Shown here piece by piece: positions 28,462 through 36,970 of a stretch of 64,000 bases of DNA; the stretch's first letter is position 1; each line of letters opens with the position of its first letter. The notes below the pieces were generated by a model. It ran no database searches, was not told the origin of the DNA, and was given only the letters and a program-made list of their open reading frames with translations. Origin of the DNA: Glaciimonas immobilis. Lineage in GTDB: Bacteria > Pseudomonadota > Gammaproteobacteria > Burkholderiales > Burkholderiaceae_D. Location: contig NZ_JAAOZT010000009.1 in NCBI RefSeq assembly GCF_011947285.1, forward strand, positions 1 to 64,000. Reading direction: 5' to 3'. The position numbers were made by a program, and so were the translations under genes.

Positions 28462-29130
28462 ATGCTAACGCAGCCGAAGGCGCACCCGCGGCCCGAACTT
28501 TCCGAGATCGGAAAAATAGACGACTTGTTGATCCGGTGCGTTGGCGACGGCGACTTGCGCGCCTTTGAAGTGCTGGTGACGAAATACCAGCGCCGGGTGG
28601 CCGCGCTGATTAACGCCTCGGTGCGCAATGCCGCAGTGGCCGAGGAATTGACGCAGGAAGTGTTCCTGCGTGCTTATCGGAGCCTGCCCGGATTTCGTTT
28701 CGAAAGTGCATTCTCAACTTGGCTGTACGCGATAGCGCGCAATCTGACGGTGTCCTATTTCAGGGACGGCCAGATGCGCGCCGAAAACGCGATCCCGATG
28801 GATATGCTGACCGAAACGATGGCCCTGCAAGAAAACGCAAGCTGGGAAGGCTGCGTACCCGGCCCGGACGAGCACCTGTGCGGCGTGCAACTGGTGGCCA
28901 GCATTGAGCAGTCGGTTGCGAATCTGTCGCCGCGCATGCGCAGGGCCTTCCTGCTGCGCGAGTTTGATGACTTGAGTTATCAGGAAATTGCAGAGCAACT
29001 GATCATGCCGCTCAATACGGTCCGTTCACTTATTTTTCGGGCGCGTGCAACTATTGGCTCAGACATACGTCCATTACTGAGCAAAACCATTCCCATTAAG
29101 TCTTTTGAAATCGATACCAAGCAGCGATAG
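28462..29130 (+). CDS. ECF-type RNA polymerase sigma factor (RpoE-like)
   Basis: Alternative sigma factor of 222 aa. Region 2 runs from LLIRCVGDGDLRAFEVLV through EELTQEVFLRAYRSLPGF and FSTWLYAIARN; region 4 is LSPRMRRAFLLREFDDLSYQ with EIAEQLIMPLNTVRSLIFRA. I chose the ATG at 28462 because GGAGG stands 8 nt before it; the upstream ATG (28354) would add a His/Gln-rich tail without a site. No anti-sigma gene follows. It lies 343 bp before the rhodopsin gene in the same direction, so it may control the rhodopsin operon, but this is inference from position. Confidence 0.88.
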   Translation: MLTQPKAHPRPELSEIGKIDDLLIRCVGDGDLRAFEVLVTKYQRRVAALINASVRNAAVAEELTQEVFLRAYRSLPGFRFESAFSTWLYAIARNLTVSYFRDGQMRAENAIPMDMLTETMALQENASWEGCVPGPDEHLCGVQLVASIEQSVANLSPRMRRAFLLREFDDLSYQEIAEQLIMPLNTVRSLIFRARATIGSDIRPLLSKTIPIKSFEIDTKQR

Positions 29131-29473
29131 CACAAAACGTGTGCCACCGCCGCTCGCAAAGACATCAAAGATACCGCACTCCAAGCTGCAATCGAGTAAC
29201 TCAATGCATCACCAAACTAGTTCGAGTCCCCGATGGCAGTGCAGATTGTAAAAAATGCGCTCCGGAGCAATTGTTTTCCTCACCGGCATTACACCGTACA
29301 CCGCGGCGATCATGCGCTTCATCGCCGTGGTCGACGCCGAGCGTACTGCCGAATGTAGTACTAAAAGAGCGCGCGCATGAGGGCTTTGATACAGGCTGGC
29401 GGATCTGCACTGGATCCGTCTTACATTCAGACCACAGCAATCAACTAGCTAAATCACCATTATTGGAGTTTAC
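29131..29473 (+). promoter_or_regulatory. Upstream region of the rhodopsin gene
   Basis: About 340 bp between sigma factor and rhodopsin. One frame across 29278-29382 reads FLTGITPYTAAIMRFIAVVD and could be a remnant of a gene, but it has no start and I cannot name it. The rest must carry the rhodopsin promoter. GGAG lies 5 nt before the GTG start at 29474. Confidence 0.35.
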
Positions 29474-30268
29474 GTGGATGCAATTACTGTTGGACAGTTC
29501 GAACTGGTGTACAACGCATTTTCATTTGCTATTGCCGTCATGGGGGCGGCAACAATTTTCTTTTTCCTGGGCCGTTCACAAGTGGCAGCGCCCTACAAGA
29601 CTGCAATCACTGTTACTGGTCTGGTGACATTGATTGCAGCCTATCACTACGTGCGTATTTTCTCATCGTGGGAAGCTTCCTATACCGTTCTGGCAGGGCA
29701 AGTCACTGCCACCGGCGTCAAATTCAACGATGCCTACCGCTACGTCGATTGGCTGCTGACGGTGCCGCTGCTATTAATCGAACTGATCCTCGTGATGCGC
29801 TTGCCACAGGCTGAAACCGTGGCAAAAGGAACGAAGCTGGGCCTGCTGGCGGTGCTGATGGTCGTGCTCGGCTACCCGGGTGAAATTTCCGGCCTGTCCG
29901 GCACGCGCTGGCTTTGGTGGTCGCTAGCCATGATCCCGTTCCTACTCATTGTCTTTGACCTGTTTGTCGGTTTGAAAAAATCGATTGCCTCACAGCCGCA
30001 ATCGGTGCGCGGCCTGGTCAGCGCCGCACGCTGGCTGACGGTCGTATCATGGTGTTTCTATCCGGTCGTGTTCGTGTTCCCGATGATCGGCTTCACTGGC
30101 AGCGCTGCCACCACGGCCGTTCAGATCGGCTACACGGTCGCTGACATCGTGGCCAAAGCGGTGTTCGGTGTTCTGGTCTACATGATCGCGGTACGCAAGT
30201 CTGGCGCCGACGTGGATACCGCCGTGCTCGCCCCGGGACGCAAGCTCGCCGCTGACGCGCATGCTTAA
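29474..30268 (+). CDS. Light-driven proton pump rhodopsin (xanthorhodopsin/Gloeobacter-rhodopsin type)
   Basis: Seven-helix retinal protein of 264 aa, starting at GTG with GGAG 5 nt upstream. Proton-pump residues are all present: Asp92 (acceptor), Thr96 and Glu103 (donor) in VDWLLTVPLLLIEL, His58 paired to the acceptor, and Lys228 in DIVAKAVFG for the Schiff base. Leu100 at the spectral-tuning site predicts green absorption. The N-terminus (GQFELVYNAFSFAIA) is closest to Gloeobacter rhodopsin as I remember it. In helix E, WLWWSLAMIPF has Trp149 where xanthorhodopsin and Gloeobacter rhodopsin have the Gly that lets a ketocarotenoid bind, so an antenna is unlikely. First gene of the rhodopsin-crtEIBY-blh operon. 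Confidence 0.95.
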   Translation: MDAITVGQFELVYNAFSFAIAVMGAATIFFFLGRSQVAAPYKTAITVTGLVTLIAAYHYVRIFSSWEASYTVLAGQVTATGVKFNDAYRYVDWLLTVPLLLIELILVMRLPQAETVAKGTKLGLLAVLMVVLGYPGEISGLSGTRWLWWSLAMIPFLLIVFDLFVGLKKSIASQPQSVRGLVSAARWLTVVSWCFYPVVFVFPMIGFTGSAATTAVQIGYTVADIVAKAVFGVLVYMIAVRKSGADVDTAVLAPGRKLAADAHA

Positions 30269-30335
30269 AAGTTGCGATATTGATCCGTCCGGGCCGTTGG
30301 CCCCGGCGGAATTTCCTCGTAGCCGGAGCAAAACC

Positions 30336-31253
30336 ATGTACGCGCAAGCAGCCTCACCATCTCATCAGGTTTTTATTCCAGCGCCTTCCATTGCCGCTTC
30401 GACGGCTACTTTCGAGCGCCTGCTGGACGCCATCGAACGCAATTTGTTGCGCTGCGCCACCTCTCAAGAACAGAGCACGCGCTCCAACGCAGACACTGCC
30501 GTTGCCTATCATTTGCGCAGCGGGGGCCAGCGCATACGCGCCCGCCTGGCGATCCACGCCGGGCTGCGCCTGTATCTGGCATTTGGCGACATCGTGGCCC
30601 TGGCGACGACAGCAGAACTACTGCACAACGCCTCCCTCATTCACGACGACTTGCAAGACCGCGATACGCTGCGACATGGCGTGGCCACCGTCTGGTCGGC
30701 GTTTGGTGATAGCACCGCGATCTGCGCTGGCGATTTGATGCTGGCCGCGGCTTACGGCGCCCTTGGAGAGTTCACCCATGTAGCCCTCCTGCCGGCGTTG
30801 CTGAATCTGACAATGGCGCGCATTGCCAAAGCAATCCACGGTCAATGCATGGATTTGGCCGGTCCGGTCCGCAACGACATTGCCAGCTACGAAGCGATGG
30901 CGATGGCCAAGTCGGGCGCATTGCTCAGCTTGCCGACGGAACTCGCATTGCTCGCTGGCGGCCGCGCCGATGGCCTTGCCAGCGCCCGGCGCGCTGCCGA
31001 AAGCTTCGCCGTCGGATACCAGATCATCGACGACATCGATGACATCGGTATCGATTCCAATCCGCTGAAGATCGCGCGCTCGTTCAACATCGTGTTGCTT
31101 CTGCAAGCAGGCGGGCAAGTGGGCGCCCGCGCCGCCGCAGTCCGACTCGCGCAGCAGCATTTCGAGCGGGCCGCCGCCGCAGCCAGCGAGCTGCCGGACG
31201 GTACCGGTGTTTTGCTCACGACGCTGATATGGCGTCTGGCACAGCGCCTATGA
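30336..31253 (+). CDS. crtE: Geranylgeranyl diphosphate synthase CrtE
   Basis: Polyprenyl synthase building GGPP from IPP and allylic diphosphates, the entry to carotenoids. The first Asp-rich motif is SLIHDDLQDRDTLRHG and the second is YQIIDDIDDIGID. I chose the ATG at 30336 (MYAQAAS), 7-8 nt after GGAG, over the ATG at 30261 that overlaps the rhodopsin stop. That gives 305 aa. The stop overlaps the crtI start (ATGA), so translation is coupled. GC content is visibly higher than in flanking genes. Confidence 0.93.
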   Translation: MYAQAASPSHQVFIPAPSIAASTATFERLLDAIERNLLRCATSQEQSTRSNADTAVAYHLRSGGQRIRARLAIHAGLRLYLAFGDIVALATTAELLHNASLIHDDLQDRDTLRHGVATVWSAFGDSTAICAGDLMLAAAYGALGEFTHVALLPALLNLTMARIAKAIHGQCMDLAGPVRNDIASYEAMAMAKSGALLSLPTELALLAGGRADGLASARRAAESFAVGYQIIDDIDDIGIDSNPLKIARSFNIVLLLQAGGQVGARAAAVRLAQQHFERAAAAASELPDGTGVLLTTLIWRLAQRL

Positions 31254-32761
31254 ATGACGCTATTACGCATGATGGCACACACGCCATCGTCATCGGCGCT
31301 GGCTTTGGCGGCATTGCCGCAGCGCTCAGGCTGCGCGCCAAGGGCTATCGGGTCACGTTGCTCGAACGCGGCGGCGCGCTAGGCGGACGGGCCCAGATGT
31401 TCGAGCGCGACGGCTTCCGGCATGACGCCGGGCCGACCGTCATTACAGCGCCGTTCCTGTTCGAAGAATTGTTCGCTCTCTTCGGCGAGCGCCTGTCCGA
31501 CCATCTGACGCTGGTGCCGCTCACACCATGGTATCGCTTCCGTTTTGCCGACGGCGACACGTTCGACTACGGCGGCACGCTCGGGCAGACCATGGCCGAG
31601 ATCGCTCGCATCGAGCCGCGCGACTGCGCCGGCTACCTGGCCTTGCTCGCCCATTCGAAACGTATCTTTGCGGTCGGCTTCACCGAACTGTCGGCCCAGC
31701 CGTTCGACCGCCTGTTGACCATGCTGCGGCAAATCCCGCGCTTGATCGGGCTGGGCAGTTATCAGACCGTGTGGACTCTGGTGTCGCGGTATCTGTCTAG
31801 CCCGAAACTGCGCCAGGCGTTTTCGATCCAGCCGCTGCTGGTCGGTGGCAATCCCTTCAATACCACTAGCATCTATGGTCTGATCCATTTTCTGGAGCGC
31901 GCCTACGGGGTCCATTTTGCGATGGGCGGCACCGGCGCGATCACGGCGGCGCTGGGGCAACTGATGCAGCGCCAGGGTATCCTGGTTCAGCTCAACAGTA
32001 CCGTCGCATCGATCCGCGTCGAACAAGGCAACGCCACCGGCGTGCAGCTTGAAGGCGGCGCAGTGCTCGACGCAGACCTAGTGGTGTCTAATGCGGACGC
32101 GGCGCATTTGTATGGGGCCATGCTAAAGCCGCGCCAGCAAGCGCTGTCGGCGCGTTTGAAGCTGGCCGCGGCGCATTATTCGATGGGACTGTTCGTGCTC
32201 TACTTCGGCACCACGCGCACGTATCCCGACGTCGCGCACCACACCATTTCAATGGGCGAGCGGTACCGGGAGCTACTAAAGGACATTTTCGAGCGTAAGG
32301 TGCTGGCTGACGATTTTTCGCTATACCTGCACCGGCCAACCGCGACCGACCCGAGCTTCGCGCCGCCCGGCTGCGACAGTTTCTATGTGCTGTGCCCGGT
32401 GCCTAACCTGCAAGGTGGCATCAACTGGAGTGAGCAAGGACCGCTGCTGCGCGACCGGATCGTCGCCGCGCTCGATGCCACTTTGCTACCAGGACTACAG
32501 CATAGCATCACCGCCGATTTTTTTAAGACTCCGGAAGACTTCAAGCACGATTACCTAAGCGTGCATGGTTCCGGGTTTTCGGTTGCGCCGCTGTTTCGGC
32601 AATCGGCCTGGTTCCGCTTCCATAACCGCGCCGAAGGTATTCAGAACCTTTACCTGACCGGCGCCGGTACCCATCCCGGCGCTGGTTTGCCGGGCGTGCT
32701 CTGCTCAGCCAAGGTCGTTGATGCCCTGATTCCACCCGCCGGCGTGGCGGCGACACCCTGA
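31250..32761 (+). CDS. crtI: Phytoene desaturase CrtI
   Basis: FAD enzyme that desaturates phytoene to lycopene in four steps. It is 503 aa from the ATG at 31250, which overlaps the crtE stop. The dinucleotide motif is VIGAGFGGIAAALRLRAKGY; the C-terminal carotenoid-desaturase signature is NLYLTGAGTHPGAGLPGVL. GRAQMFERDGFRHDAGPTV is typical of CrtI. It overlaps crtB by one base. A single desaturase is present, as expected for the bacterial CrtI route. Confidence 0.95.
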   Translation: MNDAITHDGTHAIVIGAGFGGIAAALRLRAKGYRVTLLERGGALGGRAQMFERDGFRHDAGPTVITAPFLFEELFALFGERLSDHLTLVPLTPWYRFRFADGDTFDYGGTLGQTMAEIARIEPRDCAGYLALLAHSKRIFAVGFTELSAQPFDRLLTMLRQIPRLIGLGSYQTVWTLVSRYLSSPKLRQAFSIQPLLVGGNPFNTTSIYGLIHFLERAYGVHFAMGGTGAITAALGQLMQRQGILVQLNSTVASIRVEQGNATGVQLEGGAVLDADLVVSNADAAHLYGAMLKPRQQALSARLKLAAAHYSMGLFVLYFGTTRTYPDVAHHTISMGERYRELLKDIFERKVLADDFSLYLHRPTATDPSFAPPGCDSFYVLCPVPNLQGGINWSEQGPLLRDRIVAALDATLLPGLQHSITADFFKTPEDFKHDYLSVHGSGFSVAPLFRQSAWFRFHNRAEGIQNLYLTGAGTHPGAGLPGVLCSAKVVDALIPPAGVAATP

Positions 32762-33720
32762 TGCTAACGCCAACCCCAGCCAAACAGTGCGCGCTGGCCA
32801 ACGCCAGCCACGCGCTACGCTCTAAGGGGCGCAGCTTCTACTGGGCTGGCCACCTGCTCAGCAAGTTGCATGCCGCGCGCGCGACGCGCCTGTACGGATT
32901 TTGCCGGCATGTCGACGACCTGGCCGACGAAGCAACGTCGGTCGAAGATGCGCAGCACGCTCTGGCCATGCTCAGCGCAGATATTGGTGCCGGCCGCTCG
33001 GACGACCCGGCGACGCGCGACGTGCTCGACCTGATGGCCGAATGCCGGATCGAAGTGGCGCTGATGCTTGAATTAATCCGGGGCGTCGCCTCGGATCTGG
33101 AGCCGGTGCGCATCGCCGACGACGACGCCCTGCTGCGCTACTGCTACCGCGTAGCCGGTACGGTCGGACTGATGATGTGCCAAGTACTCGACGTGCGAGA
33201 CGAGGCGGCGCTGCGCCACGCGCTCGACCTCGGCATTGGTATGCAACTGACCAATATTTGCCGCGATGTCAGCGAAGATGCGCGCGCCGGAAGGCGCTAC
33301 CTGCCCGCCTCTCGGATCGGCGCACTGGCGCCGCAGCAGCTGATTGATCCAGCCGCGTCGTTGCAAGCGCACCTGCGCTGCTGCGTAGCCGAGTTGCTTG
33401 AGCAGGCCGACGCCTATTACCGCAGCGGCGAGCAGGGCTTACCCTACTTGCCACTGCGCGCGCGCGCCGCCATTTTGGTCGCGGCACGCCTGTACCGGGC
33501 TATCGGCGTGCATCTGCAGCGCATCGACTATGCGTTCTGGCGAGGGCGCGCGGTAGTCCCGGCGCGCACCAAAGCAGCGCTGACGCTGCATGCTCTGCTC
33601 ACCTCTTCGCTAACGCCGGGCTTTTGGCGGAGTAAGCGGGAGCACGACACAGCATTGCACAGCGCTTTTTCTGACCTGCCTCATGCGCTACCGCGCGACG
33701 AACGCCCGCATGGCCGCTGA
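32761..33720 (+). CDS. crtB: Phytoene synthase CrtB
   Basis: Condenses two GGPP to phytoene. It is 319 aa. The two Asp-rich substrate motifs are RHVDDLADE and TNICRDVSEDARAGR, and SFYWAGHLLS is the usual N-terminal segment. The start overlaps the crtI stop by one base (TGATG). Membrane-associated through the amphipathic C-terminal region, as is known for the family. Sample line 33001-33060 is 42/60 GC, against 31/60 for a typical housekeeping line (45841-45900). Confidence 0.94.
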   Translation: MLTPTPAKQCALANASHALRSKGRSFYWAGHLLSKLHAARATRLYGFCRHVDDLADEATSVEDAQHALAMLSADIGAGRSDDPATRDVLDLMAECRIEVALMLELIRGVASDLEPVRIADDDALLRYCYRVAGTVGLMMCQVLDVRDEAALRHALDLGIGMQLTNICRDVSEDARAGRRYLPASRIGALAPQQLIDPAASLQAHLRCCVAELLEQADAYYRSGEQGLPYLPLRARAAILVAARLYRAIGVHLQRIDYAFWRGRAVVPARTKAALTLHALLTSSLTPGFWRSKREHDTALHSAFSDLPHALPRDERPHGR

Positions 33721-34888
33721 TTTCGACCTCATTATTCTCGGCGGCGGTTGTGCTGGCCTGAGCCTGGCGCTGCACCTGGCCGCGCTCGGTGAGCACTGTC
33801 CGCGTACGCTAATCATCGAAGCGCGCCACGCTTATGCCAACGACCGTACCTGGTGTTTCTGGGGCGAGCCAGCAGCGCCGCTGCGCCACCTGGTGCAGCA
33901 GCGCTGGAATGCACTGACGGTGCAAACCGATTCCGGTCAAGTCCAGGTCGACTGCGCCGCCACGCCATACCAAAGGATCAGCGCCAGCGCGTTCTACGCC
34001 GAGGCGCTGGAAGTAATCGCACGCACTGGGGCCATCACGCTGCTGCTCGGCGAGTTTCTCGACGGCGCGCCGCGTAAGGCTGACAGGGTCTGGCATGTCG
34101 CGTGCAGGGATCGCGCCTACCGGGCTGCGCTGGTCATCGATACCCGCGCCGGTTTGGCACCGCGTAAAGGCACCGCCACACTCTGGCAGTCGTTCTATGG
34201 CCAGGAAATTGCTTGCGCGGATGCGCTGTTCGATCCGGCTTGCGTGACGCTGATGGATTTTCGCGGCACCGACCCGGCGCGCATCCTGTTCACCTATGTG
34301 CTGCCGCTATCGACGCACCACGCGCTGGTCGAGGTGACACAATTCGGGCCGGTACCACTAGGACCGCAGCAACTCACCTCAGAGCTCGCACTGGCGATTG
34401 CCACGCGCACCGGCGGTGCTGCATGCGAGGTGCTACGCTGCGAGCACGGCATACTGCCGATGGGCTTGCCAGCGTCCGTCGCCCAACCCGACCCAACCTA
34501 TGTGCGCGCTGGCATACTGCAAGGGGCAGCACGCCCGGCGACCGGCTACGCATTCCAACGCATCCAGCGTTGGGCCGAGCGCTGCGCCAGCCAGTTCGGC
34601 GAGGGTATGTTGCCGCTTGGACACGCAGCCGACCCGCCACTGCTGCGCACGTTCGACGCCCTGTTTCTGTCGCTACTGCACGCCCGGCCGAGCATCGCAC
34701 CGACGCTTTTTTTGCGCCTGTTTGAGGCCGTTGACAGCGCCTGCCTGACCCGCTTCCTGAACGATCAGGGTACCCTGCTTGATTACGCACGCATCGTTGC
34801 CGCGCTGCCTGCGCGTCCTTTCCTGCGCCATCTTCCGGTCGCGCTCAAAGAGCTGACTACGCGCCGCCCTGCGGTGCTGCCCGCATGA
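33710..34888 (+). CDS. crtY: Lycopene beta-cyclase CrtY
   Basis: Flavoprotein that forms both beta-ionone rings of beta-carotene from lycopene. It is 392 aa from the ATG at 33710 (MAADFDLIILGGGCAGLSLA), which overlaps crtB by 11 bp. An in-frame ATG at 33683 would add nine residues. The FAD motif GGGCAGLSLALHL and RTWCFWGEPA are typical, and the C-terminal part (LFLRLFEAVD) matches the CrtY-type family rather than CrtL or the heterodimeric cyclases. The stop overlaps blh (ATGA). Confidence 0.92.
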   Translation: MAADFDLIILGGGCAGLSLALHLAALGEHCPRTLIIEARHAYANDRTWCFWGEPAAPLRHLVQQRWNALTVQTDSGQVQVDCAATPYQRISASAFYAEALEVIARTGAITLLLGEFLDGAPRKADRVWHVACRDRAYRAALVIDTRAGLAPRKGTATLWQSFYGQEIACADALFDPACVTLMDFRGTDPARILFTYVLPLSTHHALVEVTQFGPVPLGPQQLTSELALAIATRTGGAACEVLRCEHGILPMGLPASVAQPDPTYVRAGILQGAARPATGYAFQRIQRWAERCASQFGEGMLPLGHAADPPLLRTFDALFLSLLHARPSIAPTLFLRLFEAVDSACLTRFLNDQGTLLDYARIVAALPARPFLRHLPVALKELTTRRPAVLPA

Positions 34889-35799
34889 CGGCGCTGCGTA
34901 TCCAGGGCCTGCTGTTTTGCGCCATCGCCATCGGGGTTGCCGCCACCACCACCGCCGGTGTCGCGCTCGCGCCCGACGGCGCGGCGGGCCTGCTACTGGC
35001 CGCGCCGATTCTTCTGCTCGGGGTGCCGCATGGCGCGCTCGACACGGTGTTCGCCGAGGAACTGCACGGTGTACATGGGCTGCGTGGCTGGTTTCGCTTC
35101 GCGCTGGCCTACCTGGGTGCAGCGCTGCTGGTGCTGTTGGCGTGGCAATATGCACCACAACTATCGCTGGCCGGCTTCCTGCTGCTGTCAGCGCTACACT
35201 TTTCGGGCGACCTTGCACCCGGCACCCGGTTCATGGCGCGTCTGCTGTATGGCGGTGCATTCATCCTGCTGCCAGCGCTATTGCATGCCAGCGAGATGGC
35301 GCGCCTCTTTGCATTTCTAGTGTCACCTCAGGGCGCTGCTGCGCTGGCTGGCGTTTTACACGAACTCAGCGGGCCGTGGCTGCTGGCAACTGCGGTGGCA
35401 GCAGCATGTCAAAAACGCACCCATTGGCTGACCGGCGTTGAAATGGCGGCAGCGGCGGCACTGGCGCTGCTGGCGCCGCCGCTATTGGCATTCGCCGTAT
35501 TTTTTTGCATCATGCACAGCGCCCGCCACATCGTGCGCACCTGGCACTATGTGGGAGCGCGAGCGGAATCGGCGACGCGGCTTGGCCGGGCCGCCCTGCT
35601 GCCCATGCTTGGCACGCTCGTCCTTGGCGGCACTGCCGCATACTGGATGCGCGCGCAGCCAATCGAGGCGGGCCTAATGCGATTGCTGTTTGTCGGGCTG
35701 GCCGCGCTGACGGTGCCGCATATGGCACTGGTTGAACAGGCACGCTGGTCCGGCTGGATCAACCGACGCGCTGCGGGACCCGGCTGCGCAGAAGCGTAA
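34885..35799 (+). CDS. blh: Beta-carotene 15,15'-dioxygenase Blh (Brp/Blh family)
   Basis: Integral-membrane iron dioxygenase that splits beta-carotene into two retinal, the rhodopsin chromophore. It is 304 aa with several hydrophobic helices. The four conserved His regions are GVPHGALDTV, SALHFSGDLA, CIMHSARHIV and VPHMALVEQA. It starts inside the crtY stop (ATGA). It is the last gene of the operon, so the cluster encodes everything from GGPP to retinal. No ketolase (crtW/crtO) or hydroxylase (crtZ) is present. Confidence 0.93.
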   Translation: MTALRIQGLLFCAIAIGVAATTTAGVALAPDGAAGLLLAAPILLLGVPHGALDTVFAEELHGVHGLRGWFRFALAYLGAALLVLLAWQYAPQLSLAGFLLLSALHFSGDLAPGTRFMARLLYGGAFILLPALLHASEMARLFAFLVSPQGAAALAGVLHELSGPWLLATAVAAACQKRTHWLTGVEMAAAAALALLAPPLLAFAVFFCIMHSARHIVRTWHYVGARAESATRLGRAALLPMLGTLVLGGTAAYWMRAQPIEAGLMRLLFVGLAALTVPHMALVEQARWSGWINRRAAGPGCAEA

Positions 35800-36013
35800 G
35801 CGGTCTGTCAGCCAGGTTACTTGCGGCAAAAAAACTGTATGCAGGTGCCTGTTCAGCTACCCGTAAATTCCAAGGCAGCAGCGCCTCACAGTCGTCGGCG
35901 GTGTTGCCATAAGGCAGTACCGTGAACCGTGCTATGGGATATTGAAATGCGTCAATATTCGCGGCTTTGCAATTTCAATCAACGAATACAGATTGGCGCT
36001 GTAGACCTTCGGC
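35800..36013. other. Intergenic region after blh
   Basis: About 210 bp between the convergent blh and SDR genes. I see no strong T-tailed hairpin and no gene. The drop from GC-rich to ordinary composition occurs here. Confidence 0.4.
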
Positions 36014-36796
36014 TCAAGGCTTCTTCCGGGCCTTATGCGGCGCTTTGGCGAATACTGCGTCGTAAAGCCAGTTGGGTAATATTCGCAGCAATTTTGCTAC
36101 CAGTCCCATTTGCCAGGGGATTACCTGATAGCTGCTGCCACGTTTGATTGCGGCGCTGGCTTTGGTTGCAAAATCTGCGGCTGGCATTAAAAATGGCATT
36201 TTGTAGCGATTTATCTGGGTCATCGGCGTGTCGATATATCCCGGCACCAGCGTGACAACGTTGATGCCGCTGGCGCGCAATTCTACCCGTAGGGACTCGC
36301 AATAACTCATCACTGCCGATTTTGAGCCGCTGTAAGCGCCTGCTCCCGGCAGACCGCGGATGCCGGCAACACTTCCGATACCGACCAGACGGCAATCGCG
36401 CTGACCGGCTTGTGCTTGTTGCTTCATCTTGGCGATGAAGGGACTGAAAGTCGCAACGGTGGCGAGCATGTTGGTGGCGAATACTGCTTCAAAGGCTTTC
36501 TGGTCTTCGGAAAATTCGGTCAATGTTCCTTGTGAAATACCTGCGCTGGCAATCACCACATCAATGCCTTTGCCCTCTGCGATAAAATCCGCGGCAGCGA
36601 TGCGCAATGCCTCGTGATCATTGACGTCCAGTACGTACAAAAAATGACGTTCAGGATGGGGTAATTGATCGCGCAATTGCTGCAATGGCGCGTGGCGGCG
36701 ACCAACCAATCCTAACGAGGCACCCTGTGCGGCGTATTGGCGAGCCAGCGCTGCGCCGATACCGCTCGAAGCACCGGTAATGAAAATACGTTGCAT
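36014..36796 (-). CDS. SDR-family oxidoreductase
   Basis: Short-chain dehydrogenase/reductase of 260 aa. The NAD(P) motif is FITGASSGIGAALARQYA, NVVTLVPGYIDTPMT follows the catalytic part, and YSGSKSAVMSYCESLR holds the catalytic Tyr-x-x-x-Lys as YSGSKSA. Arg in VGRRHAP favours NADP. I chose the ATG at 36796 (MQRIFITGASS); the longer frame to 36826 has no clear ribosome site. It lies beside dsbA on the same strand. The substrate is unknown. Confidence 0.9.
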   Translation of the reverse strand: MQRIFITGASSGIGAALARQYAAQGASLGLVGRRHAPLQQLRDQLPHPERHFLYVLDVNDHEALRIAAADFIAEGKGIDVVIASAGISQGTLTEFSEDQKAFEAVFATNMLATVATFSPFIAKMKQQAQAGQRDCRLVGIGSVAGIRGLPGAGAYSGSKSAVMSYCESLRVELRASGINVVTLVPGYIDTPMTQINRYKMPFLMPAADFATKASAAIKRGSSYQVIPWQMGLVAKLLRILPNWLYDAVFAKAPHKARKKP

Positions 36797-36860
36797 AATT
36801 TTCTCAATAAAAAAGTCCGCCCTCACCGAAAGGGAGGCACGGACTGTCTCACAACTTTGC

Positions 36861-36944
36861 GGAACCTGTTCACGATCTTACTGCGCTGACGTGATTTGAT
36901 GCCAAATGGTGCTCAAAATCCTCATGGTTTCAGAACCATGAAGA
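36861..36944. repeat. Dispersed repeat, copy 1 (left half) with hairpin
   Basis: GGAACCTGTTCACGATCTTA begins a stretch that matches 37746-37830 over about 80 bp at roughly 75-80% identity. Near its end CATGGTTTCAGAACCATG forms a hairpin. In the other copy the hairpin is ATGGTCTCCAGACCAT, with paired changes on both sides of the stem. It lies between the SDR and dsbA genes. Confidence 0.6.
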
Positions 36945-36970
36945 TTGCTTACAACCGGTATCAACCAAAG

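Noticed and set aside
29201-29440. 79-aa minus-strand ORF before the rhodopsin
   Set aside because: No ribosome site or family signature; the region more likely holds the promoter.
30618-31160. Long minus-strand ORFs antisense to crtE
   Set aside because: Shadow of the GC-rich crtE gene; no start site or family match.
31379-32026. 215-aa ORF antisense to crtI
   Set aside because: Shadow ORF caused by high GC3 of crtI.
34673-35218. 181-aa Arg/Ala-rich ORF antisense to crtY and blh
   Set aside because: Composition is that of a GC-rich shadow frame; it crosses two real genes.
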